Shown here: one piece after another, positions 8,747 through 17,285 of the stretch
How positions within the stretch are numbered: position 1 is the first letter of the stretch
How the letters are laid out: each line of letters begins with the position of its first letter
NCBI RefSeq assembly: GCF_965227725.1
Contig: NZ_CBDDGH010000003.1
Coordinates: 372,001 to 436,000, forward strand
DNA: 64,000 nt
Direction of reading: 5' to 3'
Source: Shimia sp965227725
GTDB taxonomy: Bacteria; Pseudomonadota; Alphaproteobacteria; Rhodobacterales; Rhodobacteraceae
Made by a program: the position numbers and the translations under genes
The notes under the pieces: generated by a model
The model's database searches: none
What the model was told of the DNA's origin: nothing
What the model saw: the letters and a program-made list of their open reading frames with translations, nothing else

Positions 8747-9097
8747 CTAGTCGTCCTGTGTGCTCTCCGCCAGACCCTGCGCCCAGTTCTGCGCCCAAGG
8801 GCCAAAGGGGGCCAACAGCGCAAACAACTCATTGCCGGCAGCACTCAATTCATACCCCGCATCGCCGCGCTGCACCAACCCGCTGGCCATCAACTCTTTG
8901 AGACGCCGGTTCAGCACCGTTGGCGACACTTGCTCACAGCGCGCCTGCAATGCGCGAAAGGTCAGCGCCCCGTCCGAGAGCTGCCACAAAACCCCAAGCG
9001 CCCAACTGCGCCCCAAAAGGTCAAACAGCGCCATAATCGGCTTGCCGGTCTTTGAGCCGCGCACGGGGCGGCCGGGTGTTGGCACCTGATGCGTCAT
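8747..9097 (-). CDS. HxlR family winged-helix regulator
   Basis: A 116-residue MarR-like winged-helix protein. The HxlR signature is visible: LLGRSWALGVLWQL, then LTFRALQARCEQVSPTVLNR and a recognition helix with LKELMASGLVQR. It diverges from the EamA carrier gene at 9170, and the shared 70-base region carries nested inverted repeats (9108-9150), so it probably controls that carrier and itself. Confidence 0.9.
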   Translation of the reverse strand: MTHQVPTPGRPVRGSKTGKPIMALFDLLGRSWALGVLWQLSDGALTFRALQARCEQVSPTVLNRRLKELMASGLVQRGDAGYELSAAGNELFALLAPFGPWAQNWAQGLAESTQDD

Positions 9098-9107
9098 AGA
9101 TCCTCCT

Positions 9108-9150
9108 TGCTACACATTTGATAGCACACTATTGCTACATAAAACGTAGC
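9108..9150. promoter_or_regulatory. Nested inverted repeats between hxlR-like and EamA genes
   Basis: Three half-sites of the form TGCTA(C): TGCTA (9108-9112) with TAGCA (9122-9126), which in turn faces TGCTA (9133-9137), then GCTAC (9134-9138) facing GTAGC (9146-9150). The two dyad centres are 25 bases apart. The position directly upstream of both divergent starts fits a binding site for the HxlR protein; the assignment is inferred. Confidence 0.55.
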
Positions 9151-9169
9151 GAATCTTGTGAGCCCTGTC

Positions 9170-10060
9170 ATGACCCTTCTTCCCCTTCTTGCCGCGCTGG
9201 CTGCGTCCTTTGGCTGGGCCAGTGGCATCGTGATTGCCCAATCCCCTGCAAAGCTGTTGGGGGCCTTTGCCTTCACCCATATCCAGCTGGTCGCCTGCGG
9301 GGTGCTTGCTGCCGCGCTCACCACCGCGCTCGGACATTGGCACAGCGTCCCGTGGCAGTTCTGGCCTGCCTTTGTGTTCAGCAGTGTCTTTGGCATTCTG
9401 CTGGGCAACCTCGCCATGATCGCCTGCCTGCGCAGAGGCGGCCCCAGACGCACAGAGCTGCTGCTGTCCCTGAAAGCCCCCATCGTGGGCGGCATCGCCT
9501 TTCTCTGGCTGGGGGAAGTGCCCGCGCCAGCCGATATCCTCGGCGCGACTATCACCCTGATCGGGGTCTGCATCGCCATTGTTTTTGGCACCAACACGCA
9601 ATCCCAAAGCGACGCGCGCTTTGCTCCATTGCTGCACATTGTGGGCTTGGGCGTGGCGGCCACCGCATTGCAGGGGGCTGGTTTTCTGGCCATGAAACCC
9701 GCGCTCGAAGCCGGGCTGACCCCCATCGCGGCCACCGCCCTGCGCCTGCTGGGTGCCGCAGCATTGATTTCTGTGATGGCCTGCCTGCCAATGAAAGCCG
9801 CGAAACCCCACACGGCGCTCAATCCGCCTTTGCTGGGCAAAACCATCCTGCCGGGGGTGATCGGCTATATGTTTGCCTCGTCTCTGCTGCTCTTTGCCTT
9901 TGCGCATCTGGATGCGGGCATCGCCGCGACACTGGGCGCATTGTCCCCGGTGCTGATCTTGCCGATCCTATGGGCCAAAGAGCGTCTTCGGCCACACCCC
10001 ATGGCCATTATAGGCGCGCTGATCGCCGTGACAGGCACAGCGGTCATCGCCTTACTCTAG
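9170..10060 (+). CDS. EamA/DMT family transporter
   Basis: A 296-residue inner-membrane protein with ten predicted hydrophobic segments in two EamA repeats (for example PLLAALAASFGWASG and GVIGYMFASSLLLFAF). Members export small metabolites or amino acids. ATG 9170 is preferred over GTG 9158 because GTGAG lies seven bases before it, but the choice is not certain. It is divergent from, and probably controlled by, the HxlR regulator. Confidence 0.9.
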   Translation: MTLLPLLAALAASFGWASGIVIAQSPAKLLGAFAFTHIQLVACGVLAAALTTALGHWHSVPWQFWPAFVFSSVFGILLGNLAMIACLRRGGPRRTELLLSLKAPIVGGIAFLWLGEVPAPADILGATITLIGVCIAIVFGTNTQSQSDARFAPLLHIVGLGVAATALQGAGFLAMKPALEAGLTPIAATALRLLGAAALISVMACLPMKAAKPHTALNPPLLGKTILPGVIGYMFASSLLLFAFAHLDAGIAATLGALSPVLILPILWAKERLRPHPMAIIGALIAVTGTAVIALL

Positions 10061-10116
10061 GCAGACGCCGCCTCGCCCGCCCTTGCCACCTGCACCAAAC
10101 CTGTTAAGCCTTGGCC

Positions 10117-11046
10117 ATGCTGGCAATCTTTCTGAAAACACTGCCGTTTTTTGCGCTCATTGGCCTTGGCTATTGGGCCGGGCGCACGCGGTTCTTCTCA
10201 GAGGAGGCCACGGCCTATCTCACCAAATTTGTGTTCTACTTCGCGCTCTCAGCGATGCTGTTCCGCTTTGCCGCCAATCTCAGCCTCGCAGAGGTTCTGA
10301 ACTGGCGCCTGATGGGGGCCTATCTGATGGGCAGCTGCGTGATCTACGGGCTGGCCACCAGCATGGCCATGCTGCGCAAACAGGATGTGGCCACCGCCGC
10401 TGTCGAGGCGCAATGCGCCACCATCGGCAATGTCGGCTTTCTGGGCGTGCCCATGCTGACACTTCTGATGGGGCCGGAAGCCATCGGCCCTGTGATGCTG
10501 GTGCTGGCGGTGGATCTGATCGTCTTCTCCAGCCTCATTGTGATCCTGATCACCGGCTCACGGGACGGGCGCATGAACCTCGCGATCCTGCGCACGGTTG
10601 CCGCCGGTTTGATTCGCAATCCGATGATTGTGGCGATTTCGCTGGGCTTTGTCTGGTCCGCCCTTGCGCTGCCGATCCCCGCGCCTGTGAACGAGTTTCT
10701 GGCCATCCTTGGCGGCGCAGCCACACCCGGCGCACTCTTTGCCATTGGCGCGTCGCTGGCCAGCAAATCAGCCGAGCGCGTGCAGGTGGCGGTCTGGCTC
10801 AGCTTTGCCAAATTGGTGCTGCATCCGCTGTTTGTGGCCATCGCCGTGCTGTGGATTTTGCCAATTGATCCCTATTCCGCCAGCGTTGTGATCGCCGCCG
10901 CGGCCCTGCCGGTGGCTGGCAATGTCTATATGCTTGCACAGCACTATGGCGTTGCCCCGCATCGGGTGTCTGCCGCCATTCTTTTTTCTACCGTCGCATC
11001 CATCGCAACGGTCTCGCTGGTGATTGCATGGGTCAGCCAGTTCTGA
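10117..11046 (+). CDS. AEC family transporter (auxin efflux carrier-like)
   Basis: A 309-residue inner-membrane carrier with about ten hydrophobic segments, in two halves of five. Typical AEC features include the N-terminal FFALIGLGYWAGR, the broken helix region NVGFLGVPML, and the second-half AAALPVAGNVYMLAQ. Substrate unknown; malonate, malate or other organic anions are carried by relatives. ATG 10117 is preferred over TTG 10111. It lies between the EamA gene and fghA on the same strand. Confidence 0.9.
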   Translation: MLAIFLKTLPFFALIGLGYWAGRTRFFSEEATAYLTKFVFYFALSAMLFRFAANLSLAEVLNWRLMGAYLMGSCVIYGLATSMAMLRKQDVATAAVEAQCATIGNVGFLGVPMLTLLMGPEAIGPVMLVLAVDLIVFSSLIVILITGSRDGRMNLAILRTVAAGLIRNPMIVAISLGFVWSALALPIPAPVNEFLAILGGAATPGALFAIGASLASKSAERVQVAVWLSFAKLVLHPLFVAIAVLWILPIDPYSASVVIAAAALPVAGNVYMLAQHYGVAPHRVSAAILFSTVASIATVSLVIAWVSQF

Positions 11047-11082
11047 CATTTTGGCGCAAACCGTTTGGCAGGAGCCCCACCC

Positions 11083-11916
11083 ATGGAATTGATCTCTGAA
11101 AACCGCGCCTTTGGCGGCACTCAAGGCGTCTACACACACAATGCGCACAGCACACGCTGTGACATGACTTTTGGCCTCTTTCTGCCCGAAGAAGCCAAGG
11201 TCGGCCCGGTGCCGCTCATCTGGTATCTCTCCGGCCTGACCTGCACCCATGAAAACGCCATGGTGAAGGCAGGCGCACAGCAATGGGCCGCCGAACAGGG
11301 CGTTGCGCTGGTCTTCCCTGACACCTCGCCCCGCGGCGAAGGTGTGGCGGATGATCCGGCCTATGATCTGGGTCAGGGCGCGGGCTTTTATGTGAATGCC
11401 ACCCAAAAACCATGGGCCCCGCATTACAACATGTGGGACTACATCGCCGAGGATCTGCCGTCCTTCCTGCAGGAGGAATTCCCTGTGGATCTGTCGCGCC
11501 AGTCCATCATGGGCCACTCCATGGGTGGCCACGGCGCGCTGACGCTGGCCATGTCCCTGCCCGGCCGCTTCCGCTCTGTGTCTGCCTTTGCCCCCATCGC
11601 CAACCCGACAGCTGCGGACTGGGGCCGTAAACAGCTTTCTGCCTATCTCGGCGACGACGAAGCCGCCTGGGCGGCCCATGACGCAACGCTGCTGATGCGC
11701 GAGAAAGGCTTTGACGGCCCGATCCTTGTGGACACCGGCACCGACGATCAGTTCATTGATCTCTTGCGCCCCGAAGCGCTGGCCGAAGCTGCCAACGCCC
11801 GCCGTCAGGAAGCCACCCTGCGTCTGCAAAAAGGCTATGATCACAGCTACTTCTTTGTCTCCTCCTTCATGGAAGAGCACATCGCCTTCCACGCCGAAGC
11901 GCTCTACGCAGACTAA
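11083..11916 (+). CDS. fghA: S-formylglutathione hydrolase
   Basis: Alpha/beta-hydrolase esterase that splits S-formylglutathione into formate and glutathione, the second step of formaldehyde detoxification. The 277-residue protein carries the nucleophile elbow GHSMGGHGAL, the oxyanion region YLSGLTCTHENAM, and the late YDHSYFF histidine block. ATG 11083 follows CAGGAGC; the in-frame codon at 11065 has no such site. It works with the dehydrogenase at 6068-7207 though five genes intervene. Confidence 0.97.
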   Translation: MELISENRAFGGTQGVYTHNAHSTRCDMTFGLFLPEEAKVGPVPLIWYLSGLTCTHENAMVKAGAQQWAAEQGVALVFPDTSPRGEGVADDPAYDLGQGAGFYVNATQKPWAPHYNMWDYIAEDLPSFLQEEFPVDLSRQSIMGHSMGGHGALTLAMSLPGRFRSVSAFAPIANPTAADWGRKQLSAYLGDDEAAWAAHDATLLMREKGFDGPILVDTGTDDQFIDLLRPEALAEAANARRQEATLRLQKGYDHSYFFVSSFMEEHIAFHAEALYAD

Positions 11917-11933
11917 GCACAGGACAGGCCCAA

Positions 11934-12383
11934 ATGACTGCGATTTATGTGGATGCCGACGCCTGCCCGGTGAAAGCCGAGGTCGAACGGGTCGGCACCC
12001 GCCACAAGGTCAAAATCTACGTTGTTTCCAACGGCGGTCTCCGGCCCAGCCAGAACCCGCTTGTGGAAAACGTGATTGTGCCCGAAGGCCCGGATGTGGC
12101 CGATATGTGGATCGCAGACCGCGCCAAAACGGGGGATGTTGTCATCACCGGCGACATCCCTCTGGCCGCAAAATGTGTGGAGGCCGGGGCCCGCGTGCTC
12201 AAACACAACGGCGAAGCCCTCACCGCGGCCAACATCGGCAATGTGCTGGCCACCCGCGATCTCATGGCAGACCTGCGCGCTGCAGACCCATTCCGTCAGG
12301 GCGGCGGCAAAGGCTTCACCAAAGCAGACCGCTCCCGTTTTCTGGATGCGCTTGAGCGCGAGCTGCGCGCCGCCAAACGCTAG
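11934..12383 (+). CDS. YaiI/YqxD family protein (DUF188)
   Basis: A 149-residue PIN-like protein of the UPF0178 family. The N-terminal IYVDADACPVK and the later ADRAKTGDVVITGDIPLA are its hallmark blocks with clustered aspartates. A role as an RNA-cleaving enzyme is suspected from the fold but not shown here. It is 17 bases after fghA and probably co-transcribed. Confidence 0.92.
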   Translation: MTAIYVDADACPVKAEVERVGTRHKVKIYVVSNGGLRPSQNPLVENVIVPEGPDVADMWIADRAKTGDVVITGDIPLAAKCVEAGARVLKHNGEALTAANIGNVLATRDLMADLRAADPFRQGGGKGFTKADRSRFLDALERELRAAKR

Positions 12384-12398
12384 CCCGAAAAAAGCCGC

Positions 12399-12893
12399 TT
12401 AAGCCGCTTCCCCCACCAACAGGCGCTCCATCCGCGCAAGGTTCTGGCGCCAGCCACCTTCCACCATCGGCAGATACTCCACAAAACAGATCCGTTCAGT
12501 CAGAGAAGCTGCCACCGGCACCATCGACACCCCGAGCCTGGTGTGTTCGCCCGCAGGCGCAAGGGTGATCGTGGTCAGAATATCCTGCGGCCAATTTGGC
12601 AACGACTGGCTTGGCGCTTTCTGCCAATCCGCATCGGTCGATTGATGCAGCCAGACCAGACGCGCCTTTTCCTCAATGGTCTTGAACAGAATGCGGCTGT
12701 GGTCACATTGCCCGTTAAACCGCATTTCCGTGCGCCACTCGCCACCTTCCTCAAAGGCAAAACCATGGGTCACAGTCTCAACGCCCACCCCATACCACTG
12801 CCCAAGCAGCGACGGCACACTCAAGGCGGCCCAGACCTGATCCATCGAAGCCGCAATATCGCGCTCCAAGGTGAATACCGGCACGTCGATCAT
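12399..12893 (-). CDS. SRPBCC (START/Bet v1-like) domain protein
   Basis: A 164-residue soluble protein with the hydrophobic-pocket fold of the SRPBCC superfamily: FTLERDIAASMDQVWAAL at the start, LGQWYGVGVE, a central TEMRFNG strand, and the C-terminal helix GGWRQNLARMERLL. Related AHSA1 proteins bind hydrophobic ligands. Specific role unknown. It is convergent with the DUF188 gene, with a 15-base gap. Confidence 0.85.
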   Translation of the reverse strand: MIDVPVFTLERDIAASMDQVWAALSVPSLLGQWYGVGVETVTHGFAFEEGGEWRTEMRFNGQCDHSRILFKTIEEKARLVWLHQSTDADWQKAPSQSLPNWPQDILTTITLAPAGEHTRLGVSMVPVAASLTERICFVEYLPMVEGGWRQNLARMERLLVGEAA

Positions 12894-13135
12894 GACCCTA
12901 GCGTTCCTTTTCCTGCGCGCGCCTCACACGCATCTGTCTTGCCTTCAAACACACCGGTGGCGTCCAAAGACGCACCTGTGCCTCCCCTAAATACGGCCAC
13001 AGCCTTAAGAAGTTCTGACGATAGACCTGATTTGCCCCCCAACTCCGCGCGGGGACACCTGCCGCAAAACCGCAAAATTCCGCTCAGGTCGTTTTTGCTC
13101 TAGACGCTGAACGATTGTTCATCCCAAGTGGACAC

Positions 13136-14101
13136 ATGAGCCAAGCCCTGACCCATCGCCTGCCCCTCGGCCCGCTTTCGGCCGTGATCGCCGTGATCTT
13201 CTTCTCGATCAACGACGCGACGATCAAATTCCTGTCTGGCGACTACGCGCTGCATCAGATCGTGCTGATCCGCTCCGTCATCGGCTTGGCGATCCTGCTG
13301 GCCATCATCGTGCCTCTGCAGGGCGGCTTTGGCGTGCTGCGCACCAGCCGCTTTGGCATGCATATGTTGCGCGGCTTCTGTGTGGTCGCCGCGAACACCA
13401 CCTTCTTTCTTGGCCTAGCGGTGCTGCCGCTGGCCGATGCTGTGGCGGTCTTCTTTGTCTCGCCCCTTTTGATCACCGCCTTTTCTGTGCTGCTGCTGGG
13501 GGAAAAGATCGGCCCGCGCCGCCTGCTGGCGGTGGGGTTTGGCATGGTTGGCGTTCTGGTCATGGTGCGCCCCGGGGCTGAGGGCTTCAACGCCGCGCTC
13601 CTCCTGCCGATCCTCGCTGCCGTGGCCTATGCGCTGCTGCATGTGCTCACCCGCAAAATCGGCGGCACCGAAAGCGCGGCCACCATGTCAGTCTATATCC
13701 AGCTGGTCTTTGTGGTTGTTTCCGCCACCGTTGGGGCCACCCTCGGCCATGGCGCGTGGGAGGACAAAGGCGTCGAGATGCTCGCCTTCCTGCTGCGCAG
13801 CTGGCACATCCCCGCCGCGGCGGACTGGCCCCTGCTGGTGCTGCTGGGCGTCGCCAGCGCGGGCGGCGGCTTCTTTATTTCACAGGCCTACCGCCTGTCA
13901 GAGGCCAGCCTGATTGCGCCGCTGGAATATGCCGCCATGCCAATCGCGGTTGTCGTCGGCATCGTGCTCTTTAACGAATGGCCCACGCCGGCCTCATGGC
14001 TCGGCATGGTGCTGATCATCGGCAGCGGCCTGTTTGTCTTCTGGCGCGAAACCAAGCTCGGCGATGTGCCCGCGCCCGAACGCCCGCGCAGCCGCCGCTA
14101 G
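13136..14101 (+). CDS. EamA/DMT family transporter
   Basis: A 321-residue inner-membrane carrier with ten hydrophobic segments and two EamA repeats (INDATIKFLSGDYALHQIVL, then LLVLLGVASAGGGFFISQAY). It resembles S-adenosylmethionine/riboflavin-type drug/metabolite exporters of alphaproteobacteria, but the substrate cannot be read from sequence. Start 13136 gives the usual short N-terminus. It is not closely similar to the carrier at 9170. Confidence 0.9.
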   Translation: MSQALTHRLPLGPLSAVIAVIFFSINDATIKFLSGDYALHQIVLIRSVIGLAILLAIIVPLQGGFGVLRTSRFGMHMLRGFCVVAANTTFFLGLAVLPLADAVAVFFVSPLLITAFSVLLLGEKIGPRRLLAVGFGMVGVLVMVRPGAEGFNAALLLPILAAVAYALLHVLTRKIGGTESAATMSVYIQLVFVVVSATVGATLGHGAWEDKGVEMLAFLLRSWHIPAAADWPLLVLLGVASAGGGFFISQAYRLSEASLIAPLEYAAMPIAVVVGIVLFNEWPTPASWLGMVLIIGSGLFVFWRETKLGDVPAPERPRSRR

Positions 14102-14185
14102 CAGCTGTATTTGATAGAAAAACCGGTTCCCCTGACGCCCCCGCCGCTCTACGGTCAGCCCAAAATATCCATACAGGGGAAGACC

Positions 14186-14809
14186 ATGTCGCAAATCGAG
14201 GCCGTGATCTTTGACATCGGCAATGTGCTGATCGAGTGGCAACCGGAGAATTTCTACGACCGCACCGTGGGCGAGGCACGCCGCAAAGCCTTCTTTGCCG
14301 ACACAGACATCCATCGCCATCACGAAGCCATTGATGCCGGGGCTTCCCTGCCGGGCATGATCGAAAGCCTCGTCCCGCAGTACCCGGAATATGAGGCGGA
14401 GCTGCGCATGTGGAACGACAATTGGAACGACCTCGCCGCCCCGGCAATCCCCCATTCCGTGCGCCTGCTGAACGCGCTGGTGGACAAAGGCGTGACGGTG
14501 TTCACCCTCACCAATTTCGGCCACGACAACTTCCCGCTGTCCCAAGCGGTCTACCCGTTCCTCAACCGCTTTGACCGCGAATATGTCTCAGGTCGTCTCA
14601 AACTGATCAAACCCGATCCGGCGATCTACGCCCATGTGGAAACCGACAGCGGTGTTGATCCCGCGTGCCTTCTCTTCACCGATGACCGCGCCGACAACAT
14701 CGCCGCCGCCGCCGCACGTGGCTGGCAAACCCATCTCTTTGAACACCCTCAGGGCTGGGCCGACCGGCTGGTGGCTGAGGGTCTCCTGACGGCGGAGGAA
14801 GCAAAATGA
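14186..14809 (+). CDS. HAD family hydrolase
   Basis: A 207-residue haloacid dehalogenase-like enzyme with an alpha-helical cap. The nucleophile motif is FDIGNVLIEW near residue 9, followed by motif II in FTLTNF, the lysine in RLKLIKPD, and the acidic motif LFTDDRADNI. The DxGN form is that of YihX/epoxide-hydrolase-N-type phosphatases. A GGGGAAG site precedes ATG 14186. Its stop overlaps the next start by four bases, so it is coupled to the cyclodeaminase-like gene. Confidence 0.92.
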   Translation: MSQIEAVIFDIGNVLIEWQPENFYDRTVGEARRKAFFADTDIHRHHEAIDAGASLPGMIESLVPQYPEYEAELRMWNDNWNDLAAPAIPHSVRLLNALVDKGVTVFTLTNFGHDNFPLSQAVYPFLNRFDREYVSGRLKLIKPDPAIYAHVETDSGVDPACLLFTDDRADNIAAAAARGWQTHLFEHPQGWADRLVAEGLLTAEEAK

Positions 14810-15720
14810 TCCCCTATATCTCCTTTGAAGAGGGCGAGCGAAACATCAACTGGCTCGGCCTCACCGATGCGCTGGCTGCAGGTCATGATCTGCCCCGCGC
14901 CGAAATCTCCGACAGCTTTCTCTATCGCGGCAATGACACGCTCTTGCAGCGTCAGGCCTGGATCGACGGTCTGGGCATCGCGGTCAAATCCGCCACCGTT
15001 TTCCCCGGCAACCCGGCGCAGGACGTGCCCATGGTCAACGGGGCGGTCACCCTGTTTGACGACAAGATAGGCACGCTCTCCGCGCTGATTGATTTTCACC
15101 TTGTCACCAAATGGAAAACCGCAGGCGACAGCCTTCTGGCCGCCCGCCGCCTCGCCCGCCCTGACAGCCGCAATATTCTGATCGTTGGCGCAGGCACGCA
15201 AGGGCGCAACCTGCGCGACGCTTATGGCGCTGCCTTCCCTGAGGCGCGCTTCACCGTCTGGAACCGCACACAGGCCAATGCCGAGAAAATGGCGTCTGAG
15301 ATCGAGGGCCTTTCTGTGGCTACCGATCTGGAAACCGCCGTGGGCGAGGCCGACATCATCACCTGCGCCACCATGTCCACAGAGCCCACCCTGCGCGGCG
15401 ACTGGCTGCAACCCGGTCAGCATGTGGATCTGATCGGTGCCTATCGCCCCGACATGCGCGAGGCCGATGACACCGCCCTCAAACGCGCCCGCGTGTTTGT
15501 GGACAGCTACGCCACCACCTTAGATCATATCGGCGAGTTGAAGATCCCGCTGGCCGAGGGCACGCTCACCCGCGAGGATGTACTGGTAGACTACTATGAC
15601 CTGCCCCGGTTCACCCGCCAATCAGAGGACGAGATCACACTCTTTAAGAACGGCGGCGGGGCCCATCTCGATCTGATGACCAGCCGCTACATTCTCGATC
15701 AATGGCAGGCCGCGCGCTGA
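14806..15720 (+). CDS. Ornithine cyclodeaminase / mu-crystallin family protein
   Basis: A 304-residue NAD(P)-dependent protein with the family's Rossmann core (ILIVGAGTQGRNL, residues ~124-136) and substrate lysine region (GIAVKSATVFPGN). Members catalyse ornithine cyclodeamination, or reduce cyclic imines, or make N-alkyl amino acids. The C-terminal part (DVLVDYYDLPRFTRQ) departs from classical ornithine cyclodeaminases, so only a family-level call is made. It is translationally coupled to the HAD hydrolase. Confidence 0.9.
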   Translation: MIPYISFEEGERNINWLGLTDALAAGHDLPRAEISDSFLYRGNDTLLQRQAWIDGLGIAVKSATVFPGNPAQDVPMVNGAVTLFDDKIGTLSALIDFHLVTKWKTAGDSLLAARRLARPDSRNILIVGAGTQGRNLRDAYGAAFPEARFTVWNRTQANAEKMASEIEGLSVATDLETAVGEADIITCATMSTEPTLRGDWLQPGQHVDLIGAYRPDMREADDTALKRARVFVDSYATTLDHIGELKIPLAEGTLTREDVLVDYYDLPRFTRQSEDEITLFKNGGGAHLDLMTSRYILDQWQAAR

Positions 15721-15908
15721 CGCGCGCGCCGTCCTCTTGCCAAACCGATGTTTGGGGCGAGATTGCGCCCCAGCATGCTTCTCAGGGCCTCTGTTTGACG
15801 ACGCAACGCGCGGTTGGGTAACCTTTTTTCGCCGCCAAATTTCGCACCTCCGCAATACAGCCGCGATACAGACGCAATACCGACGTCCCGATTTATGGTT
15901 AACGCACC

Positions 15909-17147
15909 CTAGGCCGCGGACGCAACGGGCTCGCGTTTTTCGCGGATCGGCAGATGCACAATCGCGCTGAACGCCCCGATGGCCACCCCCAGCCACCACA
16001 CCACCGTGTAGTCGCCATATTGGTCATACAAACGCCCGCCCAGCCAGACACCCAAGAAGCTGCCAAGCTGATGAGAGAAAAAGACAATTCCGTAAAGCGT
16101 CGCCATATAGCGCAGCCCATAAAGATGCGCGACCAGCCCAGAGGTCAGCGGCACGGTGGCCAGCCACAAGGAACCCATCACCAGCGAGAAGACCACCACC
16201 GTCGTCGGCGTGATCGGCATCAGAATGAACATCGCCGCCGCGAGGGTACGTCCGGTGTAAACCCCTGCCAGCAAATACTTTTTCTGATAGTGCTTGCCCA
16301 ACCAACCGGCCAGCAAAGTGCCTCCAATATTGGCCAGACCAATGAGCGAAATCGCCACCGCGCCCAGTGCCGAGGTGGTCGAAATCCCCAACCCCGCCAA
16401 CATGCTCCCCGGCGCAATCGGCCCGCACATCTCAGTGATCATCGCAGGGAAGTGCGCAGTAACAAAACCAAGCTGATAGCCGCAGCTGAAAAACCCAAGG
16501 AAAATCAAGGTGTAAGACGGATCCCGGAAGGCTTTCATCAGGATCGCCCCCATGCTCTCCTGCAGCTCCGCCTTAGGTGCCGCAGGCGCCCGCATCATTG
16601 GCAAGAGCAGCAGCACCGCCAGAATAACCGCCGCAAAAACAAGGAACGTTTCCTGCCAGCTCAAAAAGCCCAGCATCCACTCCGCCAGCGGTGCCCCAAA
16701 CACCTGGCCACCTGACCCTGCAGCCGTGGCAATCGCCAGTGACATAGAGCGGTTTTCGTCCGAACTGGCCCGCCCCACGACCGCCAGGATCACCCCGAAC
16801 CCCGTACCTGCAATGCCAAATCCCACAAGGATTTCATAGAGTTGATGCGCTTCGGGTGTGACCGCGAAAGACGACAGAACAAGCCCCGCCGCATAGGTCA
16901 CAGCCCCCAAAATGATCGCTTTCCGGTCGCCCATCTTCTCGGAAATCATCCCGAAAAACGGCTGACCAATCCCCCAGGCAAGGTTCTGAATGGCGATCGC
17001 CAGAGAGAATTCACTGCGCAACCAGCCAAACTCATCGGCAATCGGGATCTGAAACACCCCAAAGCTCGCCCGAATGGCAAAGCTCACCAGAATGATGATA
17101 CAGCCCACGATCAACACCGGGGTCATAAGAGGAGTCTTCTGCGGCAT
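15909..17147 (-). CDS. MFS transporter
   Basis: A 412-residue secondary carrier with twelve hydrophobic segments. The loop after segment 2 has the major facilitator motif (GMISEKMGDRKAII), and the N-terminus SFAIRASFGVFQIPIADEF matches the oxalate/formate antiporter-like (OFA-type) branch. Start 17147 follows AGGAG; the frame is open further upstream but without a good site. It is divergent from zapE. Substrate unknown. Confidence 0.92.
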   Translation of the reverse strand: MPQKTPLMTPVLIVGCIIILVSFAIRASFGVFQIPIADEFGWLRSEFSLAIAIQNLAWGIGQPFFGMISEKMGDRKAIILGAVTYAAGLVLSSFAVTPEAHQLYEILVGFGIAGTGFGVILAVVGRASSDENRSMSLAIATAAGSGGQVFGAPLAEWMLGFLSWQETFLVFAAVILAVLLLLPMMRAPAAPKAELQESMGAILMKAFRDPSYTLIFLGFFSCGYQLGFVTAHFPAMITEMCGPIAPGSMLAGLGISTTSALGAVAISLIGLANIGGTLLAGWLGKHYQKKYLLAGVYTGRTLAAAMFILMPITPTTVVVFSLVMGSLWLATVPLTSGLVAHLYGLRYMATLYGIVFFSHQLGSFLGVWLGGRLYDQYGDYTVVWWLGVAIGAFSAIVHLPIREKREPVASAA

Positions 17148-17285
17148 GGGGGTTCTCCTGTTGCGTAGAGCAGATACTGCACAGTTTAAACAACACAGGC
17201 AATTCAGCATTTGTTTGCACCCACATCACGCCTGTCAATGTAACGCCACTTTTCCTCCGCCCCGTGATTGGCTACACCCGATAAT

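Noticed and set aside
10083..10868. Overlapping plus-strand frame in the AEC transporter gene
   Set aside because: Frame-shifted reading of the AEC gene, rich in Arg/His/Gly and lacking membrane segments.
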